DNA from: Chryseobacterium daecheongense
Lineage (GTDB): Bacteria > Bacteroidota > Bacteroidia > Flavobacteriales > Weeksellaceae
Direction of reading: 5' to 3'
Length of the DNA stretch: 64,000 bases
Assembly: GCA_027920525.1 (NCBI GenBank)
Contig: CP115858.1
Span: 744,001 to 808,000, forward strand
The notes below the pieces were generated by a model. That model was not told where the DNA came from and made no database searches. It saw only the letters and a program-made list of their open reading frames with translations. Shown piece by piece: positions 35,187 through 44,573 of the stretch (its first letter is position 1; every line of letters begins with the position of its first letter). The translations under genes were made by a program, and so were the position numbers.

Positions 35187-37625
35187 TTAGTTTTTAATAA
35201 ACTTTGAGATTGTAGTGCCGGTTTCGGATTCTATATGAATAAAATAGGTGCCCTGAAGTAAAGTGCTCACATCAAAGCTTATAGTTCTACTATTCAGATT
35301 GGTTTTCATAGATTTCACAATATTACCCCATGTATTGTATATTTTCACGGTCCCGTTTTGTTTAGCCGGAAGCTTTATATTGATCACATCTTTTGCGGGA
35401 TTCGGATAAACCTCTGCTTCTTCATTGGCAGATATGAGTTTCGCGGTACCAGATTGAGTAGGTCTTACACAACGAATAGATGCATAATGTCTGGAATTCT
35501 TGTTCCCATTTTCCCATATATTGGATTCAGCAGTACTGAAGTTATGATACCATGTTGACGATTCGTCTATGAAACTGGCTTTCATTCCCATCTGATCTCC
35601 GCCATCGTAAGATTGTTGATCATTATTATAAACACCGGCAGGAAGAGCATTGAAGCCTACTGTATTGGCATTGGCATTCTGAATTGTCATTGGTCCTTTT
35701 GCCCAAAGTCCATCACTTACACGATCCCGGTCTTCTCCACATTTCATCATGGGAGCAAGTTGGTCATCAGTTGTATTGTATTCTTGCTTAATACTGGTGA
35801 ACAGATTTTTCCAGTCCTGGGTATTGGCAACATCCCATCCGTTAGGACACCAGCTTTTTGATGCATTGAAAGCATTGGTAGGGTAGTATCTTCCATATAC
35901 TTTTCCTTCAGAATCTCCTGGAACTGCTACCCCCACCGTATTATTGGTTGCTGCATTATTTCCGTCATAGCCATTCCAATTGAGATTATCCATAAACCAA
36001 TCGGTATTCCCATAACGCTTATAGGCATATTTTTTACCATCTCTAACGTCGGTAACCTCACCATTTTTACTATCGTAATTACAGTATTTTAATTTAGAGG
36101 CAAGTTGGTTGCCAGGTTGTACATCAGCTGATGCTGGAGAAGAGCTTTTAATTCCTATTAAAGGTAATGGATAGGCCATACCGGGATCCGGAGAAGAGAA
36201 AGGAGTTGTGAGGTATAGATTATCATTGTAAGGAGGTTTAGGAAGTTGCTTATCGGAAACAAGCTTGTCTATCTTCTCCTGATAATAGGCTGGAATAAAC
36301 AGTCCCCATTTGTAATATAAATCCCGAAGATCGTATCCCGAAATTTCCATGATTTTATACAAAAAATAGAACTTTCTTTCATCATTACTACTTCCGTCTT
36401 TTTCTTCTTCTCTTGTTATTCTGTGCAATAGCTTGGTAAGCTCATCCCCAAAAATATATTGTAATTGAGCCAAAAATATCAAACGACTTTCATTAACATT
36501 TTGGTAAACATTTCCGATTTCATTTCCCCAGTAATTACGATTAGCATCGGGTTGCGGAAACCAGTTATTATGTACTTTATCCCAAACAGACTGATCCCAT
36601 TTTTGCCAGTTGGCTCCAAAAAAACTTCTCATTACAGCCATAGAATAAAAATTGACCGTAGTCTCTGTATATTCGCCAGGTTTATAAGCACTTTGCTGGT
36701 TTTGATGACCTAACTCATGAGAAATTCCCCAAGGGTTATTTTCTATTTGGTATTGGGTAAGCAATCTTTGCATAGCCCCGTCGTTACTCCCATTATATCC
36801 GGATCCATAATCTGTGGCAAACATGTATCCGCTGTTTGCTTCAACCATAAGGTTTCTATGACGAGTATTCATCGGCTTGTGAAGCGGATTAGGATCGTCA
36901 CTGCTTACGCCGCTTATATCCCTCTGGGCATCAAATATTCTTTCTATAGATTTAAGCCATTCGTCTATATTATGAGGCTTGTTGTTATAATTGGTAAGAG
37001 AGTATTTTTCCACATTTGCTTTATTAACAACAATGATCGCATTTCTATTGGCAAATACCACATCTGTATAGCCATAGTTTGTCAATTGTTGTTTAAACTC
37101 ATCGATCGTACTGGTCCCTAAAACATAGTAGGGATGCTTTACATGTTGACTTCCTGTTTGAGCAAAAGTAACTCTGGCCTTTCCTGTAGGATTGTTTCCA
37201 TTAGTAATATAGCGTAGGTAGATGATTCCACCAGAGTGTTGACTTGAAGAAATGGTATTGAGACCAAGCTGTAAAGGGATTTCTTTTACATTGGAACCGT
37301 CTTTTATTCTCGTTCCAATAACCAGAGCAGGCATACGGTTGTCTGAAGACGGAGTTAGAATCTCGACATTGAGCTTCAATGTTTTGCCTGCCGGAAGATA
37401 AAAGCCTGTAACTATATGGTCAAATTTTTTCTGTACCTGTCTCAACCTTTTTATTTCCACCTCTGTACTTGTAACTTGCGTTAGTTCAATACTGTTATTA
37501 TATACATCTGAACTTTCTATTGTAAAGCTCTCTATGCTATTTAATTTGTTTTTTTCAGCAAATACAACATTTCCTTTGGCCAATAACAAAAATAGCAAAA
37601 TTGTAAAAAATACATTTTTTTTCAT
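35187..37625 (-). CDS. secreted M60-type metallopeptidase with FISUMP domain and T9SS signal
   Basis: 812 aa. Order: signal peptide (1-23), an N-terminal beta domain, and the M60-like peptidase with HELGH at 303-307 and a Glu shortly after (EYTETTVNFYS). A FISUMP domain follows (about 520-735; VTDVRDGKKYAYKRYG, SWCPNGWDV, ASIRCVRP), then a type IX secretion C-terminal domain (AEVYPNPAKDVINIKLP to the end). M60/enhancin-like enzymes cut mucin-type glycoproteins, so it should be exported to the surface. It is the first gene of the polysaccharide operon, which is uncommon, since susC usually leads. Confidence 0.9.
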   Translation of the reverse strand: MKKNVFFTILLFLLLAKGNVVFAEKNKLNSIESFTIESSDVYNNSIELTQVTSTEVEIKRLRQVQKKFDHIVTGFYLPAGKTLKLNVEILTPSSDNRMPALVIGTRIKDGSNVKEIPLQLGLNTISSSQHSGGIIYLRYITNGNNPTGKARVTFAQTGSQHVKHPYYVLGTSTIDEFKQQLTNYGYTDVVFANRNAIIVVNKANVEKYSLTNYNNKPHNIDEWLKSIERIFDAQRDISGVSSDDPNPLHKPMNTRHRNLMVEANSGYMFATDYGSGYNGSNDGAMQRLLTQYQIENNPWGISHELGHQNQQSAYKPGEYTETTVNFYSMAVMRSFFGANWQKWDQSVWDKVHNNWFPQPDANRNYWGNEIGNVYQNVNESRLIFLAQLQYIFGDELTKLLHRITREEEKDGSSNDERKFYFLYKIMEISGYDLRDLYYKWGLFIPAYYQEKIDKLVSDKQLPKPPYNDNLYLTTPFSSPDPGMAYPLPLIGIKSSSPASADVQPGNQLASKLKYCNYDSKNGEVTDVRDGKKYAYKRYGNTDWFMDNLNWNGYDGNNAATNNTVGVAVPGDSEGKVYGRYYPTNAFNASKSWCPNGWDVANTQDWKNLFTSIKQEYNTTDDQLAPMMKCGEDRDRVSDGLWAKGPMTIQNANANTVGFNALPAGVYNNDQQSYDGGDQMGMKASFIDESSTWYHNFSTAESNIWENGNKNSRHYASIRCVRPTQSGTAKLISANEEAEVYPNPAKDVINIKLPAKQNGTVKIYNTWGNIVKSMKTNLNSRTISFDVSTLLQGTYFIHIESETGTTISKFIKN

Positions 37626-37643
37626 AATACATTGGTTTTTTGA

Positions 37644-37655
37644 TTCGTAAACGAA
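37644..37655. promoter_or_regulatory. inverted repeat TTCGT-AA-ACGAA before the M60 gene
   Basis: Perfect 5-bp arms with a 2-nt spacer, ending 19 bp upstream of the M60 start codon. The position downstream of any promoter would suit a repressor. LacI-family binding is possible. Confidence 0.35.
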
Positions 37656-37803
37656 ACATTAATTATCAATAATACAATTATTATGAGTATTGTTATTCTT
37701 TACCCTTATTTTCTAACATTTGTTTCACGTCTTTAAAAACGCTCACCTAAACACAATCGTATGATTATTAATTACTTACGAAATATTATTTAAAAATATT
37801 TTC

Positions 37804-37819
37804 ACGAAAACGTTATAGT
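37804..37819. promoter_or_regulatory. shared motif, copy 1 (candidate LacI operator)
   Basis: ACGAAAACGTTATAGT. It is identical at 14 of 16 positions to 39689-39704 in the kdgK/uxu intergenic region. It has a central CG and an imperfect palindromic core as LacI-family operators do, and lies about 180 bp upstream of the M60-susCD operon. Confidence 0.5.
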
Positions 37820-37977
37820 TATCATAATATGGAAAGAATACCACTGTAAATTACTATGATACAAGTATTAACCTACTAAAAATAACAGATATGGAATCCT
37901 TTTTTTGATGTAAGAAAATTGATTTTTTAAATTGATAGGGTTTAGGATAATCGTTTAAGCCTTACCAAAAATTGCGT

Positions 37978-38604
37978 TTATTTACTATAAATTAGAGTAT
38001 TGATCAATTTGTGGAATTCGTCAGGGGATTCTAATAGTTTCAATAAAGCTTCTCCTAACCCTATTGCTGAAGCACCCGCCTCGAACCATTTTTTTATCTC
38101 CTCAATCTCTAACGGTATTCCTCCTGTAACCATAAATTTTAAATGGGGAAATAAAGGTTTGATTCCTTTTAAAAAAGAAGTCCCAATAACACTGGCCGGA
38201 AATATTTTGATCATTTTTGCTCCAAGATTCGAGCATATAGCAATCTCTGTGGGTGTCATAGCTCCCGGAATCCATATTTTATGATGAATAGCTGCTGCTT
38301 CCGCGATCTCGGGAAGTACTACAGGACTAACAAGGAAATCAGCATTTAAGCCGATAAAGGTTTCCGCTTGCTTTCGTGATGTAATGGTACCAGCCCCCAA
38401 AACTATTTCTTTAGCATACTTGTCGCGGTAATCCACTATTTTTTTAAAGTTTTCTTCTGCTTTCTCTCCCCGGTTGACAAATTCAAAAACCCGGATTCCT
38501 GCCTGATATGACCTATTAAACGCTTCAATGCATCGTGCAGGATCATTATGATAGTATACAGGAATAATAGGGTAGGATTCGATCGTGTTGATAATGGTAT
38601 TCAT
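37978..38604 (-). CDS. eda: 2-keto-3-deoxy-6-phosphogluconate (KDPG) aldolase
   Basis: 208 aa class I aldolase. The Schiff-base Lys133 is in AKMIKIFPAS, with Glu41 in VFEFVNRG and the phosphate loop GAMTPTE. It splits KDPG to pyruvate and glyceraldehyde-3-phosphate, and often also acts on 4-hydroxy-2-oxoglutarate. It follows the KDG kinase gene by 20 nt, so the last two steps of uronate degradation are co-transcribed. It is read towards the polysaccharide operon, with 352 bp between. Confidence 0.9.
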   Translation of the reverse strand: MNTIINTIESYPIIPVYYHNDPARCIEAFNRSYQAGIRVFEFVNRGEKAEENFKKIVDYRDKYAKEIVLGAGTITSRKQAETFIGLNADFLVSPVVLPEIAEAAAIHHKIWIPGAMTPTEIAICSNLGAKMIKIFPASVIGTSFLKGIKPLFPHLKFMVTGGIPLEIEEIKKWFEAGASAIGLGEALLKLLESPDEFHKLINTLIYSK

Positions 38605-38624
38605 AATTATGAAAGGATTGTTAC

Positions 38625-39617
38625 TTATACTATCTTGCTATAAAAATCACCGGGAATAAATAATTTTTCAAATCCCATGCGTGTTGCAAAGTCTATAATC
38701 TCCTTGGGGTTATTATTCTGACAAATTCCATAAATCAATCCCCCCATAAAAGCGTCTCCACTACCAATTCTATCTACCACCTCCATTGTTTCATAAGACT
38801 CAGAAATCCAGTTTCCGTCCCGGGTGTGATAAGTTCCATAGAAGAGGTTATGTTTCGGATGATCCATAAACCTGAATGTATTAGCAATATGTTGACATTG
38901 TGGAAATTGAGTGAAGATTTCCAGGCTTACTTTCTCAGAAAAAATGTAATAATCTTGTTTAGAGGTATTTCTATCAAAATCTTCTTGTATTGAAGTTCCC
39001 AACATGAGGTGGGAGGACCAGATATTTCCCATAATGACATCACAAAATGTGACCAATTCGAGCATTGCCTCTTTAGGATCTATTCCAAAGTCCCATAATC
39101 TGTTGCGATAATTTAGATCTACTGAAATAAACAGATTCCTCTTTTTGGCTTCCTTTAAAACTTTTTTCATGATGTGAATCCATCTTTCCGATAGAGAAGG
39201 AGTAATGGCACTCCAGTGAAACCATGTACATCCTTCGAATAATTGATCCCAGTCAAGGTATTCTTCATCTATATTGTAAAATGAAGAAAACTTTCGATCA
39301 TAAACTACTTCGCCGGTGGTGAGACCGTTGTATCCCTCTAAAAAATATAAACCTATCCGATCTCCCTGAATTAAAACTTTAGAAATATCAACCCCTTTAT
39401 GTTCGAGTACTTCCAAAGCATTTTTTGCTAATATATGATCAGGAACTGCTGTAAAATAAGAAACCGGGATTTCCAATGTGGATAATACTACAGAAACATT
39501 GGCTTCTGATCCCCCGGGATACATTTTAAACAAACCAGAGGAGGCTTCCGATATTTCCGGATCTGCATACGTCTCAAATCTTAAAAGCAGTTCACCCAAC
39601 GAAAGTACTTTGTGCAT
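38625..39617 (-). CDS. kdgK: PfkB-family sugar kinase, probable 2-keto-3-deoxygluconate kinase
   Basis: 330 aa. PfkB signatures are seen at both ends: GGSEANVS (about residue 36) and DRIGSGDAFMGGLIYG near 285, which holds the catalytic Asp. Members of this branch phosphorylate 2-keto-3-deoxygluconate to KDPG. The assignment is supported by the aldolase gene 20 nt downstream and the divergent uxuA/uxaC operon, since UxuA makes the substrate. The protein is cytoplasmic. Confidence 0.88.
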   Translation of the reverse strand: MHKVLSLGELLLRFETYADPEISEASSGLFKMYPGGSEANVSVVLSTLEIPVSYFTAVPDHILAKNALEVLEHKGVDISKVLIQGDRIGLYFLEGYNGLTTGEVVYDRKFSSFYNIDEEYLDWDQLFEGCTWFHWSAITPSLSERWIHIMKKVLKEAKKRNLFISVDLNYRNRLWDFGIDPKEAMLELVTFCDVIMGNIWSSHLMLGTSIQEDFDRNTSKQDYYIFSEKVSLEIFTQFPQCQHIANTFRFMDHPKHNLFYGTYHTRDGNWISESYETMEVVDRIGSGDAFMGGLIYGICQNNNPKEIIDFATRMGFEKLFIPGDFYSKIV

Positions 39618-39688
39618 AAAAATTCAAATATTGATAAAGTAAAAATAAAGATCTATAACGCTATTTAAAAATATGACAGCAAAAAGTT

Positions 39689-39704
39689 ACGAATACGTTT
39701 TAGT
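39689..39704. promoter_or_regulatory. shared motif, copy 2 (candidate LacI operator)
   Basis: ACGAATACGTTTTAGT, 14/16 identical to the copy at 37804-37819. It is central in the 158-bp region between the divergent kdgK and mannonate-oxidoreductase genes and could control both. Confidence 0.5.
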
Positions 39705-39775
39705 AGGTAATTTAAAAAAATAGATCTGAAATAAAAATTTGTATTTACATTACACCCTCTATAATATGCAAGCCG

Positions 39776-40597
39776 ATGGGAATATTAAATCAATTTTCAT
39801 TACAAGATAAAGTAATTGTTATAACCGGAGCAACAGGAGTCTTGGGAGAGGCTTTTGTAACTGCGGTAGCGGAAGCCGGTGCCAAGGTAGTCATCATGGG
39901 AAAGTCTGAAGCCAGAGCAAATGAGCGGAAAATCTTGGCCGAAAGTCTAGGTTCGGAAGCATTGGTTGTCATAGGGGATGTTTTACATGAAGAAGATATG
40001 GTAAGAGCAAGAGAAGAAATTCTTACCAGGTTTGGGACAATAGATGGATTGGTGAATGCCGCGGGAGGAAATATTGCCGGTTCAACATTAGAACCTGAAC
40101 AGGATCTGTTTTCTTTAGATCTGCATAATATCAGAAAAGCTATTGAACTCAACCTTTATGGGACTATGATCCCAACCCATATTCTGGGTCAGGTGATTGC
40201 AGAAAAAGGCAAAGGAGCTATTGTAAACATTTCCTCTTTGGCAGCAGACCGCTCTTTAACCCGTGTATTAGGCTATACTGTTGCCAAACATGGTATTGAA
40301 GGATACACCAAATGGATGGCAACAGAACTGGCACTTCGTTACGGAGACCAGGTTCGCATGAATGCCATTGCTCCTGGTGTATTTCTTACGATCCAAAATA
40401 AGAATCTCCTGACTGATGAAAATGGAAACTATACTTCGAGGGCGCAAAAATTTATCAATCATACTCCATTCTCAAGGCTTGGGCTCCCCACAGAATTACA
40501 AGGAACATTGGTTTATCTGCTCAGTAATGCATCGGTATTTGTGAATGGAGAGACGATATTTGTAGATGGTGGATTTAGTGCATGGAGCGGTGTTTAA
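39776..40597 (+). CDS. SDR-family oxidoreductase, probable D-mannonate oxidoreductase
   Basis: 273 aa. Cofactor loop TGATGVLG at 17-24, NAAGG at 94-98, Ser153/154 and the catalytic Tyr167/Lys171 in YTVAK. The family contains the SDR-type fructuronate reductases that replace UxuB in Bacteroidota. They reduce D-fructuronate to D-mannonate. The position directly before uxuA (13 nt) and uxaC completes the route glucuronate to fructuronate to mannonate to KDG. KduD-type activity (2-deoxy-3-ketogluconate) is an alternative within the same family. Confidence 0.85.
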   Translation: MGILNQFSLQDKVIVITGATGVLGEAFVTAVAEAGAKVVIMGKSEARANERKILAESLGSEALVVIGDVLHEEDMVRAREEILTRFGTIDGLVNAAGGNIAGSTLEPEQDLFSLDLHNIRKAIELNLYGTMIPTHILGQVIAEKGKGAIVNISSLAADRSLTRVLGYTVAKHGIEGYTKWMATELALRYGDQVRMNAIAPGVFLTIQNKNLLTDENGNYTSRAQKFINHTPFSRLGLPTELQGTLVYLLSNASVFVNGETIFVDGGFSAWSGV

Positions 40598-40610
40598 AAT
40601 AAAATTAAGA

Positions 40611-41771
40611 ATGAATAAATTGGAACAAACATGGAGATGGTATGGTCCTAAGGACCCTGTATCCTTACAACATGCAAAGCAAGCAGGTGCTACAGGAATT
40701 GTAACAGCACTGCACCACATTCCTCATGGGGAAATATGGACAAAAGAAGAAATTATCCTGCGAAAAGAAATGATAGAATCCGCCGGCTTAACCTGGTCGG
40801 TTGTTGAAAGCGTTCCGGTTCATGAATCCATAAAAACCCGGTCGGGAGATTCAGAAAAATATATAAAAAATTACTGTCAAACATTAGCCAATCTAAGTGC
40901 CTGCCATATCAAAACGATTTGCTACAATTTTATGCCGGTTTTAGACTGGACAAGAACCCAATTGGATTTAGAAATGGAAGATGGTTCAAAAGCATTGTAT
41001 TTCGATTGGATTGATCTTGCTTACTTCGATATACACCTGTTACAACGTGAAGGCGCCATCAATGACTATTCGGACCCGATCTTAAAAGCGGTTGATAAAA
41101 AAAAGAAAAGCATAACAGCGGAAGAGCGTAAAGTATTGTCTGAAAATATTTTAATGGGAATACCAGGAGAAAAGAACATTACTCTGGAAAGCCTCAGAAA
41201 GAGTATAGACGTCTATAAAAATATCGGAACTGAAGGATTGCGGGCCAATTTAAAACATTTCTTAGAATCTATCGCTTCTGTTTGCCGGAAAGAGAAAATA
41301 AAAATGACCATTCATCCTGATGATCCTCCTTATCCTATTCTGGGATTGCCAAGAATTTTAAGTCATAAAGAAGACTTTGAGTATCTGTTAAACACCATAA
41401 ATGATGAGTTCAATGGTGTTTGTTTCTGTACCGGGTCTTTAGGAGCCGGTATCCATAATAATATTCCTGAGATCTTTGATTTGGTAAAAGACCGGGTAAA
41501 CTTTATCCATCTCCGCAATGTCAAAAAGGATAAAATCGGAAATTTTTACGAAGCAGATCATCTGAATGGTGATGTAGATATGTATCATATTATGAAAGCG
41601 ATTACTACTGAAAATCAAAAAAGAAGCATTCCAATTCCATTCAGGCCGGATCACGGCCATCAAATGATGGATGATATGAATAAGATAACCAATCCGGGCT
41701 ATTCTGCGATCGGCAGATTGCGGGGACTGGCAGAACTAAGGGGACTGGAAATGGGAATTTTAGGACAATAA
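40611..41771 (+). CDS. uxuA: mannonate dehydratase
   Basis: 386 aa from the ATG at 40611. The frame is open to 40566 but there it overlaps the SDR gene. WRWYGPKDPVSLQHAKQAG, TALHHIPHGEIW, MTIHPDDPPYPILGLPRI and CFCTGSLGAG are diagnostic for UxuA. It converts D-mannonate to 2-keto-3-deoxygluconate with a divalent metal held by His and Cys residues in these motifs. It lies 10 nt before uxaC. Confidence 0.96.
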   Translation: MNKLEQTWRWYGPKDPVSLQHAKQAGATGIVTALHHIPHGEIWTKEEIILRKEMIESAGLTWSVVESVPVHESIKTRSGDSEKYIKNYCQTLANLSACHIKTICYNFMPVLDWTRTQLDLEMEDGSKALYFDWIDLAYFDIHLLQREGAINDYSDPILKAVDKKKKSITAEERKVLSENILMGIPGEKNITLESLRKSIDVYKNIGTEGLRANLKHFLESIASVCRKEKIKMTIHPDDPPYPILGLPRILSHKEDFEYLLNTINDEFNGVCFCTGSLGAGIHNNIPEIFDLVKDRVNFIHLRNVKKDKIGNFYEADHLNGDVDMYHIMKAITTENQKRSIPIPFRPDHGHQMMDDMNKITNPGYSAIGRLRGLAELRGLEMGILGQ

Positions 41772-41781
41772 TCAATATTAT

Positions 41782-43185
41782 ATGGAATATTTCTTACAAA
41801 ATAATTTTATTTTGGAATCATCAGTAGCAGAGAAGCTCTATTTTGATTACGCGGCTCCGCAGCCTATTATTGATTATCATTCTCATTTATCACCGCATAT
41901 TTTAGCCTGTAATCAACCATTTGAAAATATGACTAAACTATGGCTTCAGGATGATCATTACAAATGGCGGGCAATGAGGGCTTTTGGTGTAGAGGAATTA
42001 TTTATTACCGGAGAGGTAGATCCAAGGGAAAAATTTAGGAAGTGGGCAGAGGTAGTACCTTATACTATAAGAAGTCCTTTGTTCCACTGGACTCATATGG
42101 AACTTAAAAATCCTTTTGGAATCAAAGAATTATTAAATCCTTATACGGCAGATCGAATTTATAACCAGACTTTAGAGCAGTTGCAAAGTGAAGATTTTAA
42201 ACCGAGGAAAATTTTGCAAAACTTTAATGTGGAAATGCAGGGAACCACAGATGACCCTATTGACTCGCTCATGGACCATCAACAATTAAGGCAAGAAGAA
42301 TCTGGCATAAAAGTACTTCCTTCTTTTCGACCAGATCAAGTTTTCAATATCAATCAGGGGGATGGTTATAGAAACTATATCCAACAATTAGAACAAGTCA
42401 GCTACACGAAGATCAGTAATTTTGAATCCCTGATTGCAGCATTAAAAAAAAGGATTGATTATTTTCATCTGGCAGGCTGTGTCTCATCCGATCATAGCTT
42501 TCCCTCAATGCCGGTTCCGCATTTCACTATAGAAGAAGCCGATCAGATTTTTCAACAGGTAATGAATGGCGATGATTCCCAGGCAGAAAAAGTTCATACG
42601 AGTTTCACATTTTATGCTTTAACAGAATTATGCAAGTTATATTATGACAAAGGCTGGGTACAACAATTCCATCTCGGTGCTCTTCGTGATGGAAATATTA
42701 ACAAAGCTAAGATTGCAGGTTCTAATCAAGGATATGATTCCATTGGGGATTATGCCCAGGCTACACAACTTTCTTTTTTCCTAAGCCACATGGAAGGAGA
42801 GGCACAATTAGCTAAAACGATCATCTATAATCTTAATCCCTCTGATAATGCTTTGTTTGCAGCTATGATAGGAAATTTTCAAGGGGATGGAATTAAGGGA
42901 AAAATACAATTAGGGTCTGCGTGGTGGTTTCTCGATCATCTCGATGGAATGACACAACATCTGAATGAACTTTCTAATATTGGTTTATTAAGCACTTTTA
43001 TAGGAATGACTACAGACTCGAGATCGTTTGTTTCGTATTCCCGACACGATTATTTTCGCAGGCTACTGTGTAATTTATTAGCCAATGATATCAAAAAGGG
43101 ATATCTTCCTCATGATATTCCTTTTATCGGATCGGTCATCAAAGATATTTGTTATCAAAATATTAAAAACTATTTCAATTTATAA
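41782..43185 (+). CDS. uxaC: glucuronate (uronate) isomerase
   Basis: 467 aa, close to E. coli UxaC (470). IIDYHSHLSPHILACNQPFENMTKLWLQDDHYKWRAMRAFGV is the typical N-terminus in segments, with the metal-binding HSH (residues about 34-36). SDHSFPSM, HLGALRDGN and a late GMTTDSRSFVSYSRHDYFRR complete it. It interconverts D-glucuronate and D-fructuronate in the cytoplasm. It is third in the operon, 5 nt before the transporter gene. Confidence 0.96.
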   Translation: MEYFLQNNFILESSVAEKLYFDYAAPQPIIDYHSHLSPHILACNQPFENMTKLWLQDDHYKWRAMRAFGVEELFITGEVDPREKFRKWAEVVPYTIRSPLFHWTHMELKNPFGIKELLNPYTADRIYNQTLEQLQSEDFKPRKILQNFNVEMQGTTDDPIDSLMDHQQLRQEESGIKVLPSFRPDQVFNINQGDGYRNYIQQLEQVSYTKISNFESLIAALKKRIDYFHLAGCVSSDHSFPSMPVPHFTIEEADQIFQQVMNGDDSQAEKVHTSFTFYALTELCKLYYDKGWVQQFHLGALRDGNINKAKIAGSNQGYDSIGDYAQATQLSFFLSHMEGEAQLAKTIIYNLNPSDNALFAAMIGNFQGDGIKGKIQLGSAWWFLDHLDGMTQHLNELSNIGLLSTFIGMTTDSRSFVSYSRHDYFRRLLCNLLANDIKKGYLPHDIPFIGSVIKDICYQNIKNYFNL

Positions 43186-43190
43186 AAGCT

Positions 43191-44573
43191 ATGGAAAGCA
43201 ATAGGGTGAAAAACTATAGATGGGTTATTTGTTCATTACTATTTTTTGGAACAACCATTAATTATCTCGATCGTCAGGTTCTGAGTTTGCTTCATCCTAT
43301 TTTGGAAGAACAATTTCAATGGTCCAATTCAGATTATGGGATCATCACAGCTATTTTCCAACTTTCTTACGCTTTTTTCATGTTGCTGGCAGGAAGATTT
43401 GTAGATAAAATGGGAACGAAAAAAGGATATGCGATTGCTTTGGTCATTTGGTCTGTCGGAGCTATTATTCACGCTTTTGCAATCCCAATGGGTGAGGTTT
43501 CAGTCCAAATATTAGGGGTATTAGGTTTCAGCGGACTTTCTATTTCGGTGACGGGATTCATTATTGCACGTCTGATTCTTGGTGTGGGAGAATCCGCAAA
43601 TTTCCCTTCAGCCATTAAGGCAACCGCGGAATACTTCCCAAAAAAAGAACGTGCTTTGGCTACCGGAATCTTTAATTCAGGTTCAAATGTCGGAGCTATA
43701 CTCGCGCCGCTCACAGTTCCGTGGCTGGCATATTATTATGGCTGGCAAAGTGCTTTTATTATCATTGGCTCTTTAGGGTTTTTCTGGTTGATCTTATGGT
43801 TGATTTTTTATAATACCCCGGTAAAACAAAAAAGATTGTCACCTGAGGAGTTAAACTATATATTATCAGATTCGACTCCTGATATAAAAACTGAAGAAGA
43901 AAAGGAATATAAAGTATCCTGGCTAAAGCTGTTGACGTTTAAACAAACCTGGTCATACTCATTAGCCAAATTCCTAACAGATGGGGTATGGTGGTTTTTC
44001 TTGTTTTGGCTGCCATCCTACCTGAACAAAAAATTCCATCTTTCAGGCTCGGATATTATACTTCCTTTAAGTGTATTGTATACCATGACCATGATCGGAA
44101 GCATTTGCGGAGGATGGCTGTCCATGTATTTTATCAATAAAGGATTTGCTCCTTATGATGGCAGGATGAAAGCAATGTTTTATATTACTTTAGTTCCATT
44201 GATCGTTCTTTTTTTAGTTCAGCCTTTATCCGGAATATCGTATTGGGTTCCTGTTATTTTAATCGGATTAGCAGCTTCTGCACACCAAGCCTGGTCAGCC
44301 AATGTATACACTACTGCTTCGGATATATTTCCCAAAGCAGCAACAGCAAGTATTACAGGAATTGGAGGCATGGCAGGCGGGATGGGTGGAGCACTCGTTT
44401 CTTTTTTTGTAGGAAAAGTCTTTGACTATTATCACCGTATCGAAGATCCCAACCTAGGATATACATTAGTATTTTCAGCTTGTGCTGTTGCCTATCTTGT
44501 GGCATGGATCATTATGAAACTGCTTGTCCCAAAAGCAAAAATCATCAGAATAGAAGAAATCACAAATCTGTAG
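43191..44573 (+). CDS. MFS transporter, hexuronate (ExuT-like) type
   Basis: 460 aa with 12 predicted helices. The ACS branch of MFS is indicated by NYRWVICSLLFFGTTINYLDRQVLSLL at the start (given in parts) and ARLILGVGESANFPSAIKATAEYFPKKERALATGIFNSGSNVGAILAPL. It would import glucuronate or a related hexuronate by proton symport. It is the last gene of the uxu operon, and its 3' end overlaps the convergent LacI gene by 14 nt. Confidence 0.9.
   Translation: MESNRVKNYRWVICSLLFFGTTINYLDRQVLSLLHPILEEQFQWSNSDYGIITAIFQLSYAFFMLLAGRFVDKMGTKKGYAIALVIWSVGAIIHAFAIPMGEVSVQILGVLGFSGLSISVTGFIIARLILGVGESANFPSAIKATAEYFPKKERALATGIFNSGSNVGAILAPLTVPWLAYYYGWQSAFIIIGSLGFFWLILWLIFYNTPVKQKRLSPEELNYILSDSTPDIKTEEEKEYKVSWLKLLTFKQTWSYSLAKFLTDGVWWFFLFWLPSYLNKKFHLSGSDIILPLSVLYTMTMIGSICGGWLSMYFINKGFAPYDGRMKAMFYITLVPLIVLFLVQPLSGISYWVPVILIGLAASAHQAWSANVYTTASDIFPKAATASITGIGGMAGGMGGALVSFFVGKVFDYYHRIEDPNLGYTLVFSACAVAYLVAWIIMKLLVPKAKIIRIEEITNL

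Larger units (their letters stand above)
37626..37977. other. 352-bp intergenic region before the polysaccharide operon
   Basis: No gene seen. It holds the 5' region of the leftward M60-susCD operon and the 3' end of the KDPG aldolase gene. It contains an inverted repeat at 37644-37655 and a motif at 37804-37819 that recurs upstream of the uronate genes. I could not find a convincing TTTG-N19-TAnnTTTG promoter on the minus strand. Confidence 0.6.

Noticed and set aside
39625..39632. CAAATATT as the minus-strand promoter of kdgK
   Set aside because: It fails the first position of TAnnTTTG on the minus strand and has no TTTG 19 nt upstream.
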